Counted from the stretch's first letter, positions 1 through 10,500 are shown. The stretch is 64,000 bases of DNA from Flavobacterium muglaense (GCF_014305155.1 NZ_JACRUK010000008.1:42713-106712), one strand, 5' to 3'. A program made the numbers and translations. The notes: generated by a model from the sequence alone, not told the origin.

Positions 1-342
1 TTTATCAGATGCAGGAGCATTTAGCACCTCTCCCTTTTTATTAATGTAAGACCATTTTTTATTTTGAAGTACTATACAAACACCGCTATTAAAGTATTTT
101 ACATCATCAAAATTTGACGAAATAACTACCTCTCCTTTTGTATTAATGAAGCCCCATTTTTTATTATCCTCGAATGCCGCTAAGCCCTCTGAAAAGTTTT
201 TTGCATTTTTAAATTTACATTTAATCGCAAATGAACCATCTTTAGAAATATAGCCAAAAAGACCTTCTTTTCTAACCAAAGCTAGTTCTTGAGCATACGA
301 AAACTGCAATGTCATTACCAATAAAAAAATAAGTTTCTTCAT
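1..342 (-). CDS. WG-repeat secreted protein, C-terminus cut by window edge
   Basis: An open frame of 114 codons starts with ATG at 342 and runs off the left edge, so only the N-terminal part is visible. Residues 1-18 form a signal peptide (MKKLIFLLVMTLQFSYAQ). The rest shows WG-type repeats: GLFGYISKDG, KKWGFINTKGE and KKWSYINKKGE, spaced about 40 residues apart, each an aromatic-containing beta hairpin ending in a turn plus K/D-G. Proteins of this family are usually exported and their role is mostly unknown. The gene lies just downstream of, and on the same strand as, the tyrosine ammonia-lyase gene (30 bases apart), so it may be co-transcribed. The signal peptide and repeats are seen; export to the periplasm or surface is inferred. 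Confidence 0.75.
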   Translation of the reverse strand, partial: MKKLIFLLVMTLQFSYAQELALVRKEGLFGYISKDGSFAIKCKFKNAKNFSEGLAAFEDNKKWGFINTKGEVVISSNFDDVKYFNSGVCIVLQNKKWSYINKKGEVLNAPASDK

Positions 343-372
343 AATAAATAGAATTTAAACGGATTGCTTTTA

Positions 373-1893
373 TTAGTTATTAATCAAATAATCTTTTACT
401 TGCTGAACAAACGGGTACATTACTTGATCCTCTTTAAATGTTGGAATAATTTTACGAACATCATCGTAAATTTTTCTAGTTACCGATGAAATCTTGTCGT
501 TTTGCTCTAAACAATCAATAGCTTGAACTATGGTAATTAATTCTATTGCCAATACTTCGAAAGCATTTTCAATAACCTTTGCCGTGATAACTGCTGCATT
601 AGTACCCATACTTACTATATCCTGATTGTCATTGTTATTAGGAATACTATGTACATACATAGGATTTGATAACATTTGATTTTCGGCAGTAGTAGAAGTC
701 GCTGTAAATTGCACTCCTTGCATCCCAAAATTAAAACCTAATGTTCCTAGGTTTACAAATGGAGGCAATATTTCATTTATTTTAGAATTCAATAAATAAT
801 TTAACTGTCTTTCCGCAAGCATTGTCAATTTAGTAATTACAATTTTCAACTTATCCATTTCTAATGAAATGTAATCACCGTGAAAATTACCTCCGTGATA
901 TACGTGCTTGTTTTTTACATCAATAATTGGGTTGTCATTTGCCGAGTTAAATTCATCTTCCAAAATTGATGCAACACTATCAATGGTTTCAAGGATAGGT
1001 CCTAAAATTTGAGGCACACAACGCAAAGAGTAGTACTCTTGCACTTTTTCTTTAAAAACATCTTCAGTGTTTTCACCTGAATATAAATGATCTTCTCTTT
1101 TTCTAATTAAAGTACTATCCGCAAGATTTTGTCTCATTCTAGCCGCTACTTCTTGCTGTCCTTTATGGCGTTTTGTACCATTTAACTCTGCCGAATAATG
1201 ATCATCATAAGCTTGAACAATTTCATTAATAGCACATGAAAACTTAAGAGACCAATCTAATAATTTATTAGCATTATGCACGTTGACAACTCCAATTCCT
1301 GTCATAACAGATGTACCATTCATCAATGCAAGACCTTCACGGATTTCTACTTGAATAGGGATTAAGTTCTCTATTTCAAAAACTTCTTTCGTTGGTCTTC
1401 TTTCTCCTTTATAAAACACTTCTCCTTCACCAATTAAAACTAAAGCTAAATGTGCTAATTGCACTAAATCGCCGCTCGCTCCAACTCCACCATGCTCAAA
1501 AATAAGCGGTGTGATATCTTTGTTTATTAACTCAGCCATTAATTGAACTACCGAAGGATGCACTCCTGAATTTCCTAATGACAGTGTATTTAATCTTGCT
1601 AAAATAGCCGCTTTTACAAAAACCGGACTTAATGGTTTCCCTGTACCCGAAGCGTGGCTTCTAATTAAATTATATTGTAACTGGATTCTATCTTCATCTT
1701 TAATGCGGTATTGCGCCATAGGACCAAAACCTGTATTCACACCGTAAATAATTTTATTTCCAGAGAACTCTTTCAAAAAATTAAAACTTTCATTTACTCT
1801 ATCTAATACTACTGTACTAATGTCAATCTTGTCATTATTAAAGATTACAGCTTCAAACTCTTTTAAACTTAAATATTCCTTTATTGTGTTCAT
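373..1893 (-). CDS. Tyrosine ammonia-lyase (aromatic amino acid lyase, MIO enzyme)
   Basis: This 506-residue protein is a complete HAL/PAL/TAL family lyase, which removes ammonia from an aromatic amino acid to give a cinnamate. The MIO prosthetic group would form from Ala139-Ser140-Gly141 in GGVGASGDL, and the catalytic Tyr50 lies in the loop YGVNTGFG. The selectivity pair is Ser79-His80, as in histidine lyases. However, the whole sequence closely matches my memory of the characterised F. johnsoniae enzyme, which prefers tyrosine and yields p-coumarate. In flavobacteria such lyases sit in flexirubin/aryl-polyene loci and supply the 4-hydroxycinnamoyl starter. The divergent neighbours, a methyltransferase and a halogenase, fit ring tailoring of that pigment. 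Histidine ammonia-lyase is the alternative, but no other hut gene is nearby. Family assignment is firm; substrate is from homology. Confidence 0.88.
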   Translation of the reverse strand: MNTIKEYLSLKEFEAVIFNNDKIDISTVVLDRVNESFNFLKEFSGNKIIYGVNTGFGPMAQYRIKDEDRIQLQYNLIRSHASGTGKPLSPVFVKAAILARLNTLSLGNSGVHPSVVQLMAELINKDITPLIFEHGGVGASGDLVQLAHLALVLIGEGEVFYKGERRPTKEVFEIENLIPIQVEIREGLALMNGTSVMTGIGVVNVHNANKLLDWSLKFSCAINEIVQAYDDHYSAELNGTKRHKGQQEVAARMRQNLADSTLIRKREDHLYSGENTEDVFKEKVQEYYSLRCVPQILGPILETIDSVASILEDEFNSANDNPIIDVKNKHVYHGGNFHGDYISLEMDKLKIVITKLTMLAERQLNYLLNSKINEILPPFVNLGTLGFNFGMQGVQFTATSTTAENQMLSNPMYVHSIPNNNDNQDIVSMGTNAAVITAKVIENAFEVLAIELITIVQAIDCLEQNDKISSVTRKIYDDVRKIIPTFKEDQVMYPFVQQVKDYLINN

Positions 1894-1973
1894 TTAACTT
1901 GTTTGTTATTTTTAATTAAATATATTAAAAATTAATTTTTAATTAGAATTTAATGTGCTTAATTTGACCGACG

Positions 1974-2008
1974 CAAATGTAGTATAATATAGCATAAAAA
2001 AAAATCAA
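1974..2008 (-). promoter_or_regulatory. Candidate promoter of the ammonia-lyase gene
   Basis: On the minus strand TACATTTG (1981 down to 1974) matches the flavobacterial -7 consensus TAnnTTTG, about 80 bases before the start codon. A TTG -33 candidate (2008-2006) lies 24 bases upstream, slightly longer than the usual 17-23. The 172-base divergent gap is very AT-rich and may also hold the methyltransferase promoter. Confidence 0.4.
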
Positions 2009-2065
2009 AATTTTTACCGCTCTGTAATTTACTTACAAATCAATAACACAACTATATATACACAC

Positions 2066-3136
2066 ATGAAAGATTTTGGATCTGACAAAAAAAATGTTGT
2101 TCAAGCTAACCTAGACGCACAAAAAATTGCTTTTGCCCCTATTATGTTTCAAGCAGCAAAGTCGCTACGAAACTTAGGAATACTAGAATACCTTTTCGAC
2201 AATAACCAAGCAAGTATTGAGACAATAGCAGCCGCTTTAAAGCTCTCTATTTATGGCGTAAAAGTACTACTAGAAGCCGGCTTAAGTCTTGAAATGGTGT
2301 ACTTAAAAGACAATGAATTTATCTTGACAAAAACAGGTTATTTCATTCTACGAGACAAAATGACTAACATAAACATGGACTTCACTCAAGATGTGAATTA
2401 CCTTGCCATTAATCATCTCGAAGCATCTATTGTTAACGGAAAACCGGAAGGCTTAAAGGAATTAGGAGATTGGGATACTGTGTACATAGGATTATCTGAA
2501 CTTCCTGAAAAAATTAAAAAAAGTTGGTTTGATTTTGATCATTTCTATTCTGATTATACTTTTCCTGAAATAATGCCCATTTTATTTGGCAATAACCCTA
2601 AATCCTTTTTGGATGTAGGAGGAAACACTGGTAAATTCTCTATGCAATGTGCCAATTATGATGCTAATGTAAATATCACTATCTTAGATTTACCCGGCCA
2701 AGCTAACGTAGCTCGAAAAAATATTGCTGCGGCTGGTTTTCAAAATAGAATTACAGCAATTGACACTAACCTTCTAGACAATTCCATTCCTTTTCCAAAA
2801 GGTTATGACATTATATGGATGAGTCAGTTTATTGACTGTTTCTCACTTGAAGAAATTTATGGCTTATTTAGAAGAGCCTATGAATCTATGACTGATGACG
2901 CTAGTTTTTATATATTAGAAACGTTCTGGGATTTGCAAAAATTTCAAGCATCTACTTATAGCTTACACGCAACCTCATTATACTTTACCGCTGTTGCAAA
3001 TGGAAACAGTCAAATGTTTCATTCCCAAGACATCTTGAATGTAATAGCTAAGGCTGGATTTGAAGTAGATGAAATTCATGAAATCATTGGCATGAGTCAT
3101 ACTTTAATTAAATGCAAAAAAATAAAACAAAGTTAA
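2066..3136 (+). CDS. SAM-dependent methyltransferase, O-methyltransferase type
   Basis: This 356-residue protein has the layout of small-molecule O-methyltransferases of the hydroxyneurosporene/acetylserotonin type. An N-terminal winged-helix dimerisation region (about residues 15-90) is followed by a Rossmann domain. SAM motif I is FLDVGGNTG at residues 181-189, an acidic ILDLPG strand follows, and DIIWMSQFIDCFS is the later motif. A phenolic substrate is likely for the family, but a C- or O-methyl acceptor cannot be told from sequence. It is divergent from the ammonia-lyase and 99 bases upstream of a flavin-dependent halogenase on the same strand, so the three probably act in one aromatic-polyene pigment pathway, methylating the phenolic head group. 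That role is inferred from neighbours. Confidence 0.8.
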   Translation: MKDFGSDKKNVVQANLDAQKIAFAPIMFQAAKSLRNLGILEYLFDNNQASIETIAAALKLSIYGVKVLLEAGLSLEMVYLKDNEFILTKTGYFILRDKMTNINMDFTQDVNYLAINHLEASIVNGKPEGLKELGDWDTVYIGLSELPEKIKKSWFDFDHFYSDYTFPEIMPILFGNNPKSFLDVGGNTGKFSMQCANYDANVNITILDLPGQANVARKNIAAAGFQNRITAIDTNLLDNSIPFPKGYDIIWMSQFIDCFSLEEIYGLFRRAYESMTDDASFYILETFWDLQKFQASTYSLHATSLYFTAVANGNSQMFHSQDILNVIAKAGFEVDEIHEIIGMSHTLIKCKKIKQS

Positions 3137-3235
3137 AAATAAAGATTTCCCATTAAATATAAATCACTTTAGTTTTTATAAAGAAGTAAAAAAGTAAAAG
3201 CCATTTCTTTTCAAACTAAATAAAACCAAATAGCA

Positions 3236-4471
3236 ATGTTACAAGAATTCGTAGATGTTTTAATTATAGGCGCCGGTCCATCTGGATGTGTCTCGGCTGC
3301 GTATCTTCACAAAAACGGAATAAAAATTAAGGTTGTCGAAAAAACAGTTTTTCCTAGAATTGTTGTTGGCGAAAGCCTAATCCCAAGAGTAATGGATCAT
3401 TTTGAAGAAGCAGGTTTACTAGAGGCTCTTGACAAAATGAACTTTGAGAAAAAAACTGGAGCTCGCTTTATACGCGGTGAAGAAATTTGCGTTTTTGATT
3501 TTAGTAAAAAATTTACCGACGGTTGGGATTGGACCTGGCAAGTGCCAAGAGCTGATTTTGATAACACAATGGCTCAAGAAATTATTAAAAAAGGAATCGA
3601 TTTAGAATTTCAATCAGAAGTGGTTTCTGTTTCTTTTGTAGGCAAAAAATCGATCACGGTTATCAAAGACAAAGACGGAAACTTAAAAGAAGTGCACGCT
3701 AATTTCATTATAGACTCTAGCGGTTATGGACGTGTTTTACCTCGTTTACTGGACTTAGATACGCCATCAAAACTCGATCCTCACTCGTCTATTTTTACTC
3801 ATGTTAATGACGTAAATAGACCCGAAGGCGAAGAAGGGACTTTGATTTCATTTGACATCTTAGAAACTCAAGTTTGGTTATGGGTAATTCCTTTTTCAAA
3901 TGGAAATACTAGCATTGGTGTTGTAGGACCAACTACTTTTATCAATTCTCTTGCAGAAAACAAAGACAATGCCGAAGCTTTGAAGAATGCGATTGCGCTT
4001 TCGGATTATTACACCAAACGCTTTAGCGGACTAGATTTCTTGTTTGAACCAGTAAAACTAGAAAACTACTCTCGATCTGTAAAACAAATGTATGGTGACG
4101 GGTTTGCCCTAACAGGAAACAGCTCTGAATTCTTGGACCCTGTATTCTCATCAGGTGTTGCATTTGCAACTGAATCTGGAATTCTTGCTGCTAAACTTTA
4201 TATCAAAGAATCGCAAGGGATTGCTGTTGACTGGGAAGTGGAGTACACTGCTTACATGAAAAGAGGAATTGGTGTGTTTACTACTTATGTAAAAGAATGG
4301 TACACTGGAAATCTACAAACCTTATTTTTTCATCAACCAGAAAATCATGATGTTAAAAGTAAAATTTGCGCTGTATTGGCTGGATATGTATGGGATGAAA
4401 CCAATCCGTTTGTTAAAAAACACGACAATGTGGTCAAGAACATGGCTTACTTAATAAACAATGAAGCATAA
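3236..4471 (+). CDS. Flavin-dependent halogenase (phenolic/aryl type)
   Basis: A 411-residue FAD enzyme. The dinucleotide-binding GAGPSG lies at residues 12-17 and the GES..P element at 45-50. The halogenase signature WxWxIP is intact as Trp214-Leu-Trp216-Val-Ile-Pro219. FLDPVFSSG at 299-307 fits the second halogenase motif FxxPxxSxG. Lys72/Lys73, shortly after GES, are candidates for the lysine that carries the hypohalous intermediate. Such enzymes need FADH2 from a separate flavin reductase; none is visible here. Beside a tyrosine ammonia-lyase and a methyltransferase the likely job is chlorination of the phenolic end of a flexirubin-type pigment. Related proteins are often annotated only as NAD(P)/FAD-dependent oxidoreductases or geranylgeranyl reductases. 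Halogenase motifs are seen; the substrate is inferred. Confidence 0.8.
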   Translation: MLQEFVDVLIIGAGPSGCVSAAYLHKNGIKIKVVEKTVFPRIVVGESLIPRVMDHFEEAGLLEALDKMNFEKKTGARFIRGEEICVFDFSKKFTDGWDWTWQVPRADFDNTMAQEIIKKGIDLEFQSEVVSVSFVGKKSITVIKDKDGNLKEVHANFIIDSSGYGRVLPRLLDLDTPSKLDPHSSIFTHVNDVNRPEGEEGTLISFDILETQVWLWVIPFSNGNTSIGVVGPTTFINSLAENKDNAEALKNAIALSDYYTKRFSGLDFLFEPVKLENYSRSVKQMYGDGFALTGNSSEFLDPVFSSGVAFATESGILAAKLYIKESQGIAVDWEVEYTAYMKRGIGVFTTYVKEWYTGNLQTLFFHQPENHDVKSKICAVLAGYVWDETNPFVKKHDNVVKNMAYLINNEA

Positions 4472-4479
4472 AAAAACGA

Positions 4480-4512
4480 CGGCTGACTTTTAAAAGTCAG
4501 CCGCCATTTTTT
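4480..4512. terminator. Bidirectional terminator
   Basis: A near-perfect palindrome CGGCTGACTTTT/AAAAGTCAGCCG (4480-4503) is flanked by A-rich sequence on the left and T-rich sequence on the right. It lies between the convergent halogenase gene and the secreted-protein gene, so it can stop transcription from both sides. Confidence 0.75.
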
Positions 4513-4533
4513 ATAACAGTATTGAAATTACTT

Positions 4534-5142
4534 CTATTTAAAAGCTTTTTTCAATAATAAACCCGCTAGTGATTTACCCGTTTTAGCAAACCCTTCACCA
4601 ATACGATCCTCATTACTAAACGACCCTCCAAAGATATCTCCAGGCGCATCTTCGCTTTTAATTTCTAGTATTACATTATTTCTATTTGCTGTTTCTACAA
4701 ATCTTAAAATAGTAGAAACCTTAGCTCCTTTTTTGACCATTACTACATTGTATCCTGGATAAATCCATACTGCATCAACTATTAAAGTATATTTAGCTTG
4801 CTTTAAATCTTCTTTGAAAATGACACTTTTACCTTTTTTTGAAAGAACAATATTTATTAATTCTAAAAATTTTGGCTCAAATAAATAATCTCTACTAGTA
4901 TACCATTTCTTTTTCCAAGTATCACCTACTCCATTGTTTTTCCCGTTTAGGTCTGCAACTCGCTCTGCAACATACTGATCATCTGTTAAATTATCCTTCA
5001 TTAATTTTAAGTCCCCATAAGTGAACTCAACATTAAATTCTTTTTGACCTTGTAAAGGTGCAAAATCCCCTTTAGTAACATCCATGTCCTGCGCAACCAT
5101 TGAGGCAGATGCAAATACTAGTAAAAACAATAATTTTTTCAT
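4534..5142 (-). CDS. Secreted protein of unknown function
   Basis: A 202-residue protein with a clear signal peptide (MKKLLFLLVFASASMVAQ, cleavage near residue 18). The mature part is mixed alpha/beta with no motif I recognise. It has KKWYTSRDYLFEPKFLELIN in the middle and a C-terminal region with GDIFGGSFSNEDRIGEGFAKTGKSLAGLL, which could be an amphipathic helix. It lacks a lipobox Cys and a T9SS C-terminal domain, so a periplasmic location is most likely. It is a single gene, convergent with the halogenase gene and sharing its terminator. The product is inferred only as far as export; function unknown. Confidence 0.75.
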   Translation of the reverse strand: MKKLLFLLVFASASMVAQDMDVTKGDFAPLQGQKEFNVEFTYGDLKLMKDNLTDDQYVAERVADLNGKNNGVGDTWKKKWYTSRDYLFEPKFLELINIVLSKKGKSVIFKEDLKQAKYTLIVDAVWIYPGYNVVMVKKGAKVSTILRFVETANRNNVILEIKSEDAPGDIFGGSFSNEDRIGEGFAKTGKSLAGLLLKKAFK

Positions 5143-5238
5143 GCTTGTGTTTTATGATTTATGTAAAAAAGCTTACAAATCAAATGTATAAAAATTATGT
5201 TTACAAAAATGTATTATTGATAATATCTTGTAACTACT

Positions 5239-5268
5239 TTGACACTGATTATCTTTGATTTATATTTG
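5239..5268 (+). promoter_or_regulatory. Flavobacterial promoter upstream of lepA
   Basis: TTG (5239-5241), a 19-base spacer, then TATATTTG (5261-5268) fit the published Bacteroidota sigma-A consensus TTG-N19-TAnnTTTG exactly. Transcription would start near 5275, about 160 bases before the lepA ATG, so the leader would contain the hairpin element at 5302-5372. Confidence 0.7.
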
Positions 5269-5301
5269 CAGATTAAATGTCGTTGTTCGACACTCGCGCG
5301 T

Positions 5302-5372
5302 GAGGGGTAGCAGTGAAAATCCTTTTCCTTTTTTTCTTTAAAAAAGGAAAAGATTGAAACGAATAACCCGAC
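5302..5372 (+). repeat. Dispersed structured repeat, copy 1 (lepA leader)
   Basis: This contains GGGGTAGCAGTGAAAATCC, then a perfect 13-bp stem (5322-5334 with 5340-5352) closed by the loop TCTTT (5335-5339), then GATTGAAACGAATAACCCG. Copies 2 and 3 lie at 37875-37976 and 49528-49610. Copy 3 has the same TCTTT loop on a 12-bp stem of partly different sequence, so base pairing is kept while bases change. It lies between a good promoter and lepA, on the transcribed strand. Similar hairpin elements occur many times in flavobacterial genomes as I remember; function unknown. Confidence 0.7.
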
Positions 5373-5436
5373 CCTTGTGGTCACGCCCATGCAAAGCCTA
5401 CGCTCAGCATGACATAAAAAATGATACTAAAATAAA

Positions 5437-7233
5437 ATGAAAAAAATACGTAATTTTTGCATTATTGCACATATTGACCACGGTAAAAGTACACTTGCTG
5501 ACCGTTTACTGGGTGCTACACAAACAGTTACAGCACGTCAAGAAAAGGCGCAATTGCTGGATAACATGGACCTGGAACGCGAGCGTGGGATTACCATAAA
5601 GAGTCATGCGATCCAGATGGAATATACTTATCAAGGGGAGGAATATATCCTGAACCTGATTGATACTCCGGGACACGTGGATTTTTCATACGAGGTTTCT
5701 CGATCAATTGCCGCTTGCGAAGGTGCACTTTTGATTGTTGATGCTGCTCAAAGTATTCAAGCACAAACGATTTCGAATTTATATCTTGCTTTAGAAAATG
5801 ACTTGGAAATTATTCCGGTTTTGAACAAAGTGGATTTACCTAGCGCTAATCCTGAAGAGGTTAGTGATGATATTATTGATTTATTAGGGTGTAAACTGGA
5901 GGATATAATTCATGCTTCGGGTAAAACAGGTTTTGGTGTCGAAAATATTTTGGCTGCCATTATCGAAAAAATTCCACCACCATCAGGAAATAAAGACGAA
6001 CCATTACAAGCACTGATATTTGACTCTCATTACAACCCTTTTAGAGGTATTGAAGTTATCTTTAGAGTGGTAAATGGAGAAATCAAAAAAGGGCAAAAAA
6101 TCAAATTCATGGCCACTGGTAATGAATATTTTGCAGACGAGATTGGTACGTTGAAACTGAACCAAGTTCCGAAACAAGTGATTTCGGCTGGAGATGTTGG
6201 TTACTTGATTTCAGGTATTAAAGAAGCGAAAGAGGTAAAAGTAGGTGACACATTAACCGATGCTAAAACACCTACAACCAATATCATCACAGGTTTTGAG
6301 GATGTAAAACCAATGGTTTTTGCCGGAATTTACCCTGTAGACACTGAAGATTATGAAGAGTTGCGTAACTCGATGGAAAAATTGCAATTGAACGATGCTT
6401 CGCTTGTGTTTTTACCAGAAAGCTCAGCAGCCCTGGGATTTGGTTTCCGTTGTGGATTCTTAGGAATGTTACACATGGAGATTATCCAGGAACGTCTTGA
6501 ACGTGAATTTAACATGACGGTAATTACTACGGTTCCTAACGTATCGTACCATGCCTTTACTAAGAAAGATCCTGAAACCGTCTTGGTGGTAAACAACCCA
6601 TCTGACTTGCCAGAACCTTCTCGTTTAGACCATGTAGAAGAGCCTTTTATAAAAGCAACTATCATTACAAAAGCAGATTATGTAGGTAACGTAATGAGTT
6701 TGTGTATCGAAAAACGCGGATTGATTACCAATCAAACGTATTTGACTACGGAAAGAGTTGAGCTGACTTTTGACATGCCTCTTGCCGAAATTGTATTTGA
6801 TTTTTACGATCGTTTAAAAACCGTTTCTAAAGGATATGCGTCATTTGACTACACGCCTATTGGAATGCGAACTTCAAACCTTGTTAAAGTAGACATTTTA
6901 TTGAATGCAACTATTGTAGATGCTTTATCCTCATTGATGCACGTTGATAATGCGTATTCTATTGGTAAAAAAATGTGTGAGAAATTGAAAGAATTAATTC
7001 CGCGCCAACAATTTGACATTCCGGTTCAAGCGGCAATTGGTGTAAAAGTGATTTCTCGTGAAACCATTAAAGCGTTGCGTAAAGACGTAACTGCCAAATG
7101 TTATGGTGGAGATATTTCTAGAAAACGTAAATTACTTGAAAAACAAAAGAAAGGTAAAAAACGTATGAGACTTGTGGGTAATGTTGAGATTCCGCAAGAA
7201 GCATTTATGGCCGTATTGAAATTGAATGACTAG
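5437..7233 (+). CDS. lepA: Elongation factor 4 (LepA), ribosome back-translocating GTPase
   Basis: 598 residues, the usual LepA length. The GTPase domain shows G1 AHIDHGKST near residue 11, G2 RERGITI, G3 DTPGH and G4 NKVD. It continues through domains II and III, with the characteristic [11 protein letters not shown] and the LepA-specific C-terminal domain ([15 protein letters not shown], then [25 protein letters not shown]). The protein remodels stalled or mis-translocated ribosomes at the membrane/cytosol under ionic or cold stress. The ATG at 5437 gives the canonical [19 protein letters not shown] start. It appears to be monocistronic, with an exact-consensus promoter about 170 bases upstream, a structured leader and a terminator just after the gene. 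Confidence 0.98.
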   Translation: MKKIRNFCIIAHIDHGKSTLADRLLGATQTVTARQEKAQLLDNMDLERERGITIKSHAIQMEYTYQGEEYILNLIDTPGHVDFSYEVSRSIAACEGALLIVDAAQSIQAQTISNLYLALENDLEIIPVLNKVDLPSANPEEVSDDIIDLLGCKLEDIIHASGKTGFGVENILAAIIEKIPPPSGNKDEPLQALIFDSHYNPFRGIEVIFRVVNGEIKKGQKIKFMATGNEYFADEIGTLKLNQVPKQVISAGDVGYLISGIKEAKEVKVGDTLTDAKTPTTNIITGFEDVKPMVFAGIYPVDTEDYEELRNSMEKLQLNDASLVFLPESSAALGFGFRCGFLGMLHMEIIQERLEREFNMTVITTVPNVSYHAFTKKDPETVLVVNNPSDLPEPSRLDHVEEPFIKATIITKADYVGNVMSLCIEKRGLITNQTYLTTERVELTFDMPLAEIVFDFYDRLKTVSKGYASFDYTPIGMRTSNLVKVDILLNATIVDALSSLMHVDNAYSIGKKMCEKLKELIPRQQFDIPVQAAIGVKVISRETIKALRKDVTAKCYGGDISRKRKLLEKQKKGKKRMRLVGNVEIPQEAFMAVLKLND

Positions 7234-7274
7234 ACTTGTAGCAGCAAGATAGTTGCACAAAGTATTAAAATAGA

Positions 7275-7310
7275 AACCTGATGATGTAAAAATTGTCAGG
7301 TTTTTTTTGT
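7275..7310 (+). terminator. lepA terminator
   Basis: AACCTGA (7275-7281) pairs with TCAGGTT across a short loop and is followed by a run of eight Ts. It lies 41 bases after the lepA stop. Confidence 0.7.
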
Positions 7311-7543
7311 TTCAAAAATTTAGCTCTACAAAAAAAAACAAGCACAACCAAACAACTACAAAACAAATAGTTAGAAATCAACTCTCCAATGATCCCCTCC
7401 ATTTTGCATTGTATTTTTGTAATCTTTTTATTAATTTTCAATTTAATTATATCGACTAAATGCATATTTCATAGCTAAAATACATATTTTATGCTTTTTA
7501 TTGTAGTTTTACAGAGCCCCAAACTCTACTAAAACAAAATATT
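7311..7543. other. AT-rich gene-free stretch before the T9SS protein gene
   Basis: Together with the terminator this forms a gap of about 310 bases. It contains poly-A and poly-T tracts and no convincing gene. Short minus-strand frames here have no family resemblance. A promoter for the large gene downstream is expected, but I find no clean TTG/TAnnTTTG pair. Confidence 0.5.
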
Positions 7544-10500
7544 TTGAAAAATTTATACCTACTTTTGTTTGCGTTATTCTCGTATACTGCTTTTTGTCAA
7601 AGTATAACAATCGATGATAGTAGTCGAAATGCAGATCAATTAGTACAATTACTTTTGGGTAATTCTTGCACCACAACTTCAAACATAGGCCTATCATCTC
7701 CACAATCTATTGCTTATTTTAACAATAACAGCTCATCATTTCCCATTAAAGAAGGTGTAATTATTAGAAATGGAATTGCTAAATACACCGAAGGACAGTA
7801 CAATGGCAACAACATGAGTAGCCAAGTAAATACCAATAGTGATCTACAGCTTCAAGCTATTAGCAACAGCACCGGACAAAACACTGCCATTACTGACGTT
7901 GCTTACCTAGAATTTGATTTTGTTCCTATGTCGAGTACTTTTAGTTTTGATTTTCTTTTTGCTTCTAATGAATATGGGGAATACCAATGTGGTTTTAGTG
8001 ATGTATTTGGTTTTTTCTTGACCGATTTAGGAACTAATGTGACCACAAATCTTGCAATTGTACCTGGAACTTCAGATCCCATTTCGGTAAAAAACATTAG
8101 AGACAGCAATTTCAATGCTTCTTGTAACTCAGTTAATGCCAATTTGTTTTCAACTTCTACGGTCAATAGCCCTAGCCTTTCTACCTTAAACATGCGCGGG
8201 TATACCCAAATACTCAACGCTTCATCTGCTGTTATACCAAATCATTCGTATCGAATTCGTATGGTGATTGGTGATGCTAATGATTCTGGATATGATTCGG
8301 CTGTTTTTTTAAGCTCGGCTAGCTTTACAACTACAATAGATTTAGGTCCCGATCAATCTATTTGCTCCAGCAATACAACTAAAATACAAACAGGATTAAC
8401 AGATCCAAAATACATACATAAATGGTATAAAGACGGACAATTATTAGCCACCGAAAACAGTTATGAACTAGAAGTAAAATCGGCCGGTGTTTATGATGTC
8501 GTAATCAATCAACTAAACAGTGGTTGTATTATTAAAGACCAAATTGTTTTTAATGAGTTAATGATCAACACGCCAACAAACCTTACCAACTGCAATCAAG
8601 GATTAGCAACCTATGGTTATGATTTAACACAAAACAACCTAACCTCTTTAGGAGTCGATACTACAAAATATGAAATTGCATATTATTCAAATACGGCAGA
8701 CGCAAACCTCAATAGAAATGCGATCAATACCACTGATCTGTCCAATTATCAAAGTACAGGCAATGAAACAATCTATTTTAAACTAAAAAGCAAGTCGGAT
8801 GCCAATTGGTGTGACACCTTACATTCTTTTAATCTTGTACTAGAAAATATTGCTAGTCCAAAAAAACCCGCTGACCTTCTATTTTGCGATAGTCCAACAG
8901 GTGTTGATATCAAGTTGACAGATAACAATTCTTTTATTTTGGGCGGCCAAGACCCTAAAAACTATACGATTAATTATTACTCAACTCTTGAAGACGCTAT
9001 TGCAAATAAAAACGAGTTAAGCGCGACTTATCACATCACTACAGGCGCTAAAAAAATTGATGTTTGGATCAGAATGTCTAGTAGTACCAACAGTGCTTGC
9101 TATAACATTAATTCTTTTTCAATCACAATCAATCCTAGACCTGCAGTTTCAGCATTAGCTGATGTTATCGAATGCTCCAGTTACATCTTACCGCTAATCA
9201 GTTTTGGCGACTATTATACTTTGCCAAATGGAAACGGAATTAAACTTCAAGCGGGCGATGCGATCACGCTAAGTGGAACTTATTACATTTATAGCGGACC
9301 AGATAGTAATTCATGTACCAATGAAAGTAGTTTTAATGTCAACTTAATTTCCCAATACAATGTAGCGCTCAATCATTGTGACTATTTTCAAATTCCAATT
9401 CCTCCTGTTGGTCAGTTTTATACCAAAGGTGGCGGTCCTACCGGCGGTGGAACAACACTAAATTCTGGCGTAAAAATTTACACCTCACAAACCATCTATT
9501 ATTATGCCGAATTTGGCGGATCAACCTGTCGCGACGCTGCATTTGATTTAAACATTATGCCGTTACCGGATGTAGATGTGCTTCAAAACGTAAGTACATG
9601 TAACAGCTACAGCTTACCGGTATTAACAAACGGGAAATACTACACAGGCGACCAAGCTAATGGGAAATTATTATCGGCTGGAGATATTATTACTAGTTCC
9701 CAAAAAATTTATATTTACAATACTGATGGGAGCTGTAGCAGTCAATCGGTATTTCAAGTTATCATTATTCCGCAAATTAAAAATGAAACCGCTTGCGGCA
9801 GTTATACCTTACCAAAACTAGCCGTAGCCAAGTATTATACCGGGCCATCAGGTACTGGCGACGTAATTGCATCAGGAACAGTACTGACTAAAACAACGAC
9901 TGTTTACACCTATGCAGCAACCTCAACAACACCTAACTGTACTGATAACCTAGCTTTTACGATTACAATAATACCTTTTCCAGCTGTTGATCAATTAAAC
10001 AACGTCATCCGTTGCATCAGCGAGCCTTACTTCCTACCTACTTTACAAAACGGAACTTATTTTACTAAGAAAAATAGAGGCGGAAAAACATTAGCTCCTG
10101 GCGACCTAATTACCTCCACTCAAACAATTTATATTAACAACCTACAAAATGGTTGCGCCAATGAGTCCTCCTTTAAAGTTGAGATTAGAGACCTTCCCAA
10201 ACTAACCATTATCACCGATGTTACTAGTTGTAAAGAATTTATTATTCCAACAGTTGTAAATGGTTCTTTTTACAGTGCAACGGGCGGAAAAGGCCGCCTA
10301 ATACCTCCTGGAGAGCATATCACTAGCACGCAAACGATCTACCTTTACAACCAATGGCCTGACTTAAAAACCTGCGCCGCCGAAAATCCTGTAAACATAA
10401 ACATCATAGGCCTTACCGTTGATAAGATCAATGATATTACAGTTTGTGATCAATATGTTTTACCTGAATTAAAAATAGGCGAATACTTTAGTAGCACTGG

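Noticed and set aside
373..1893. Histidine utilisation (hut) locus
   Set aside because: The lyase belongs to the broad HAL family, but no hutU, hutI or hutG is adjacent, and the sequence and neighbours point to tyrosine ammonia-lyase.
5143..5436. Possible tRNA or riboswitch before lepA
   Set aside because: The structure is a simple long hairpin with U/A-rich arms and no cloverleaf or known aptamer core; it matches a dispersed repeat instead.
6351..6665. 104-codon open frame on the minus strand inside lepA
   Set aside because: It is a shadow of the lepA coding sequence with no family resemblance and no start context.
7509..7703. Minus-strand frame overlapping the start of the T9SS protein gene
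   Set aside because: The plus strand here encodes a clear signal peptide; the opposite frame shows no motif.
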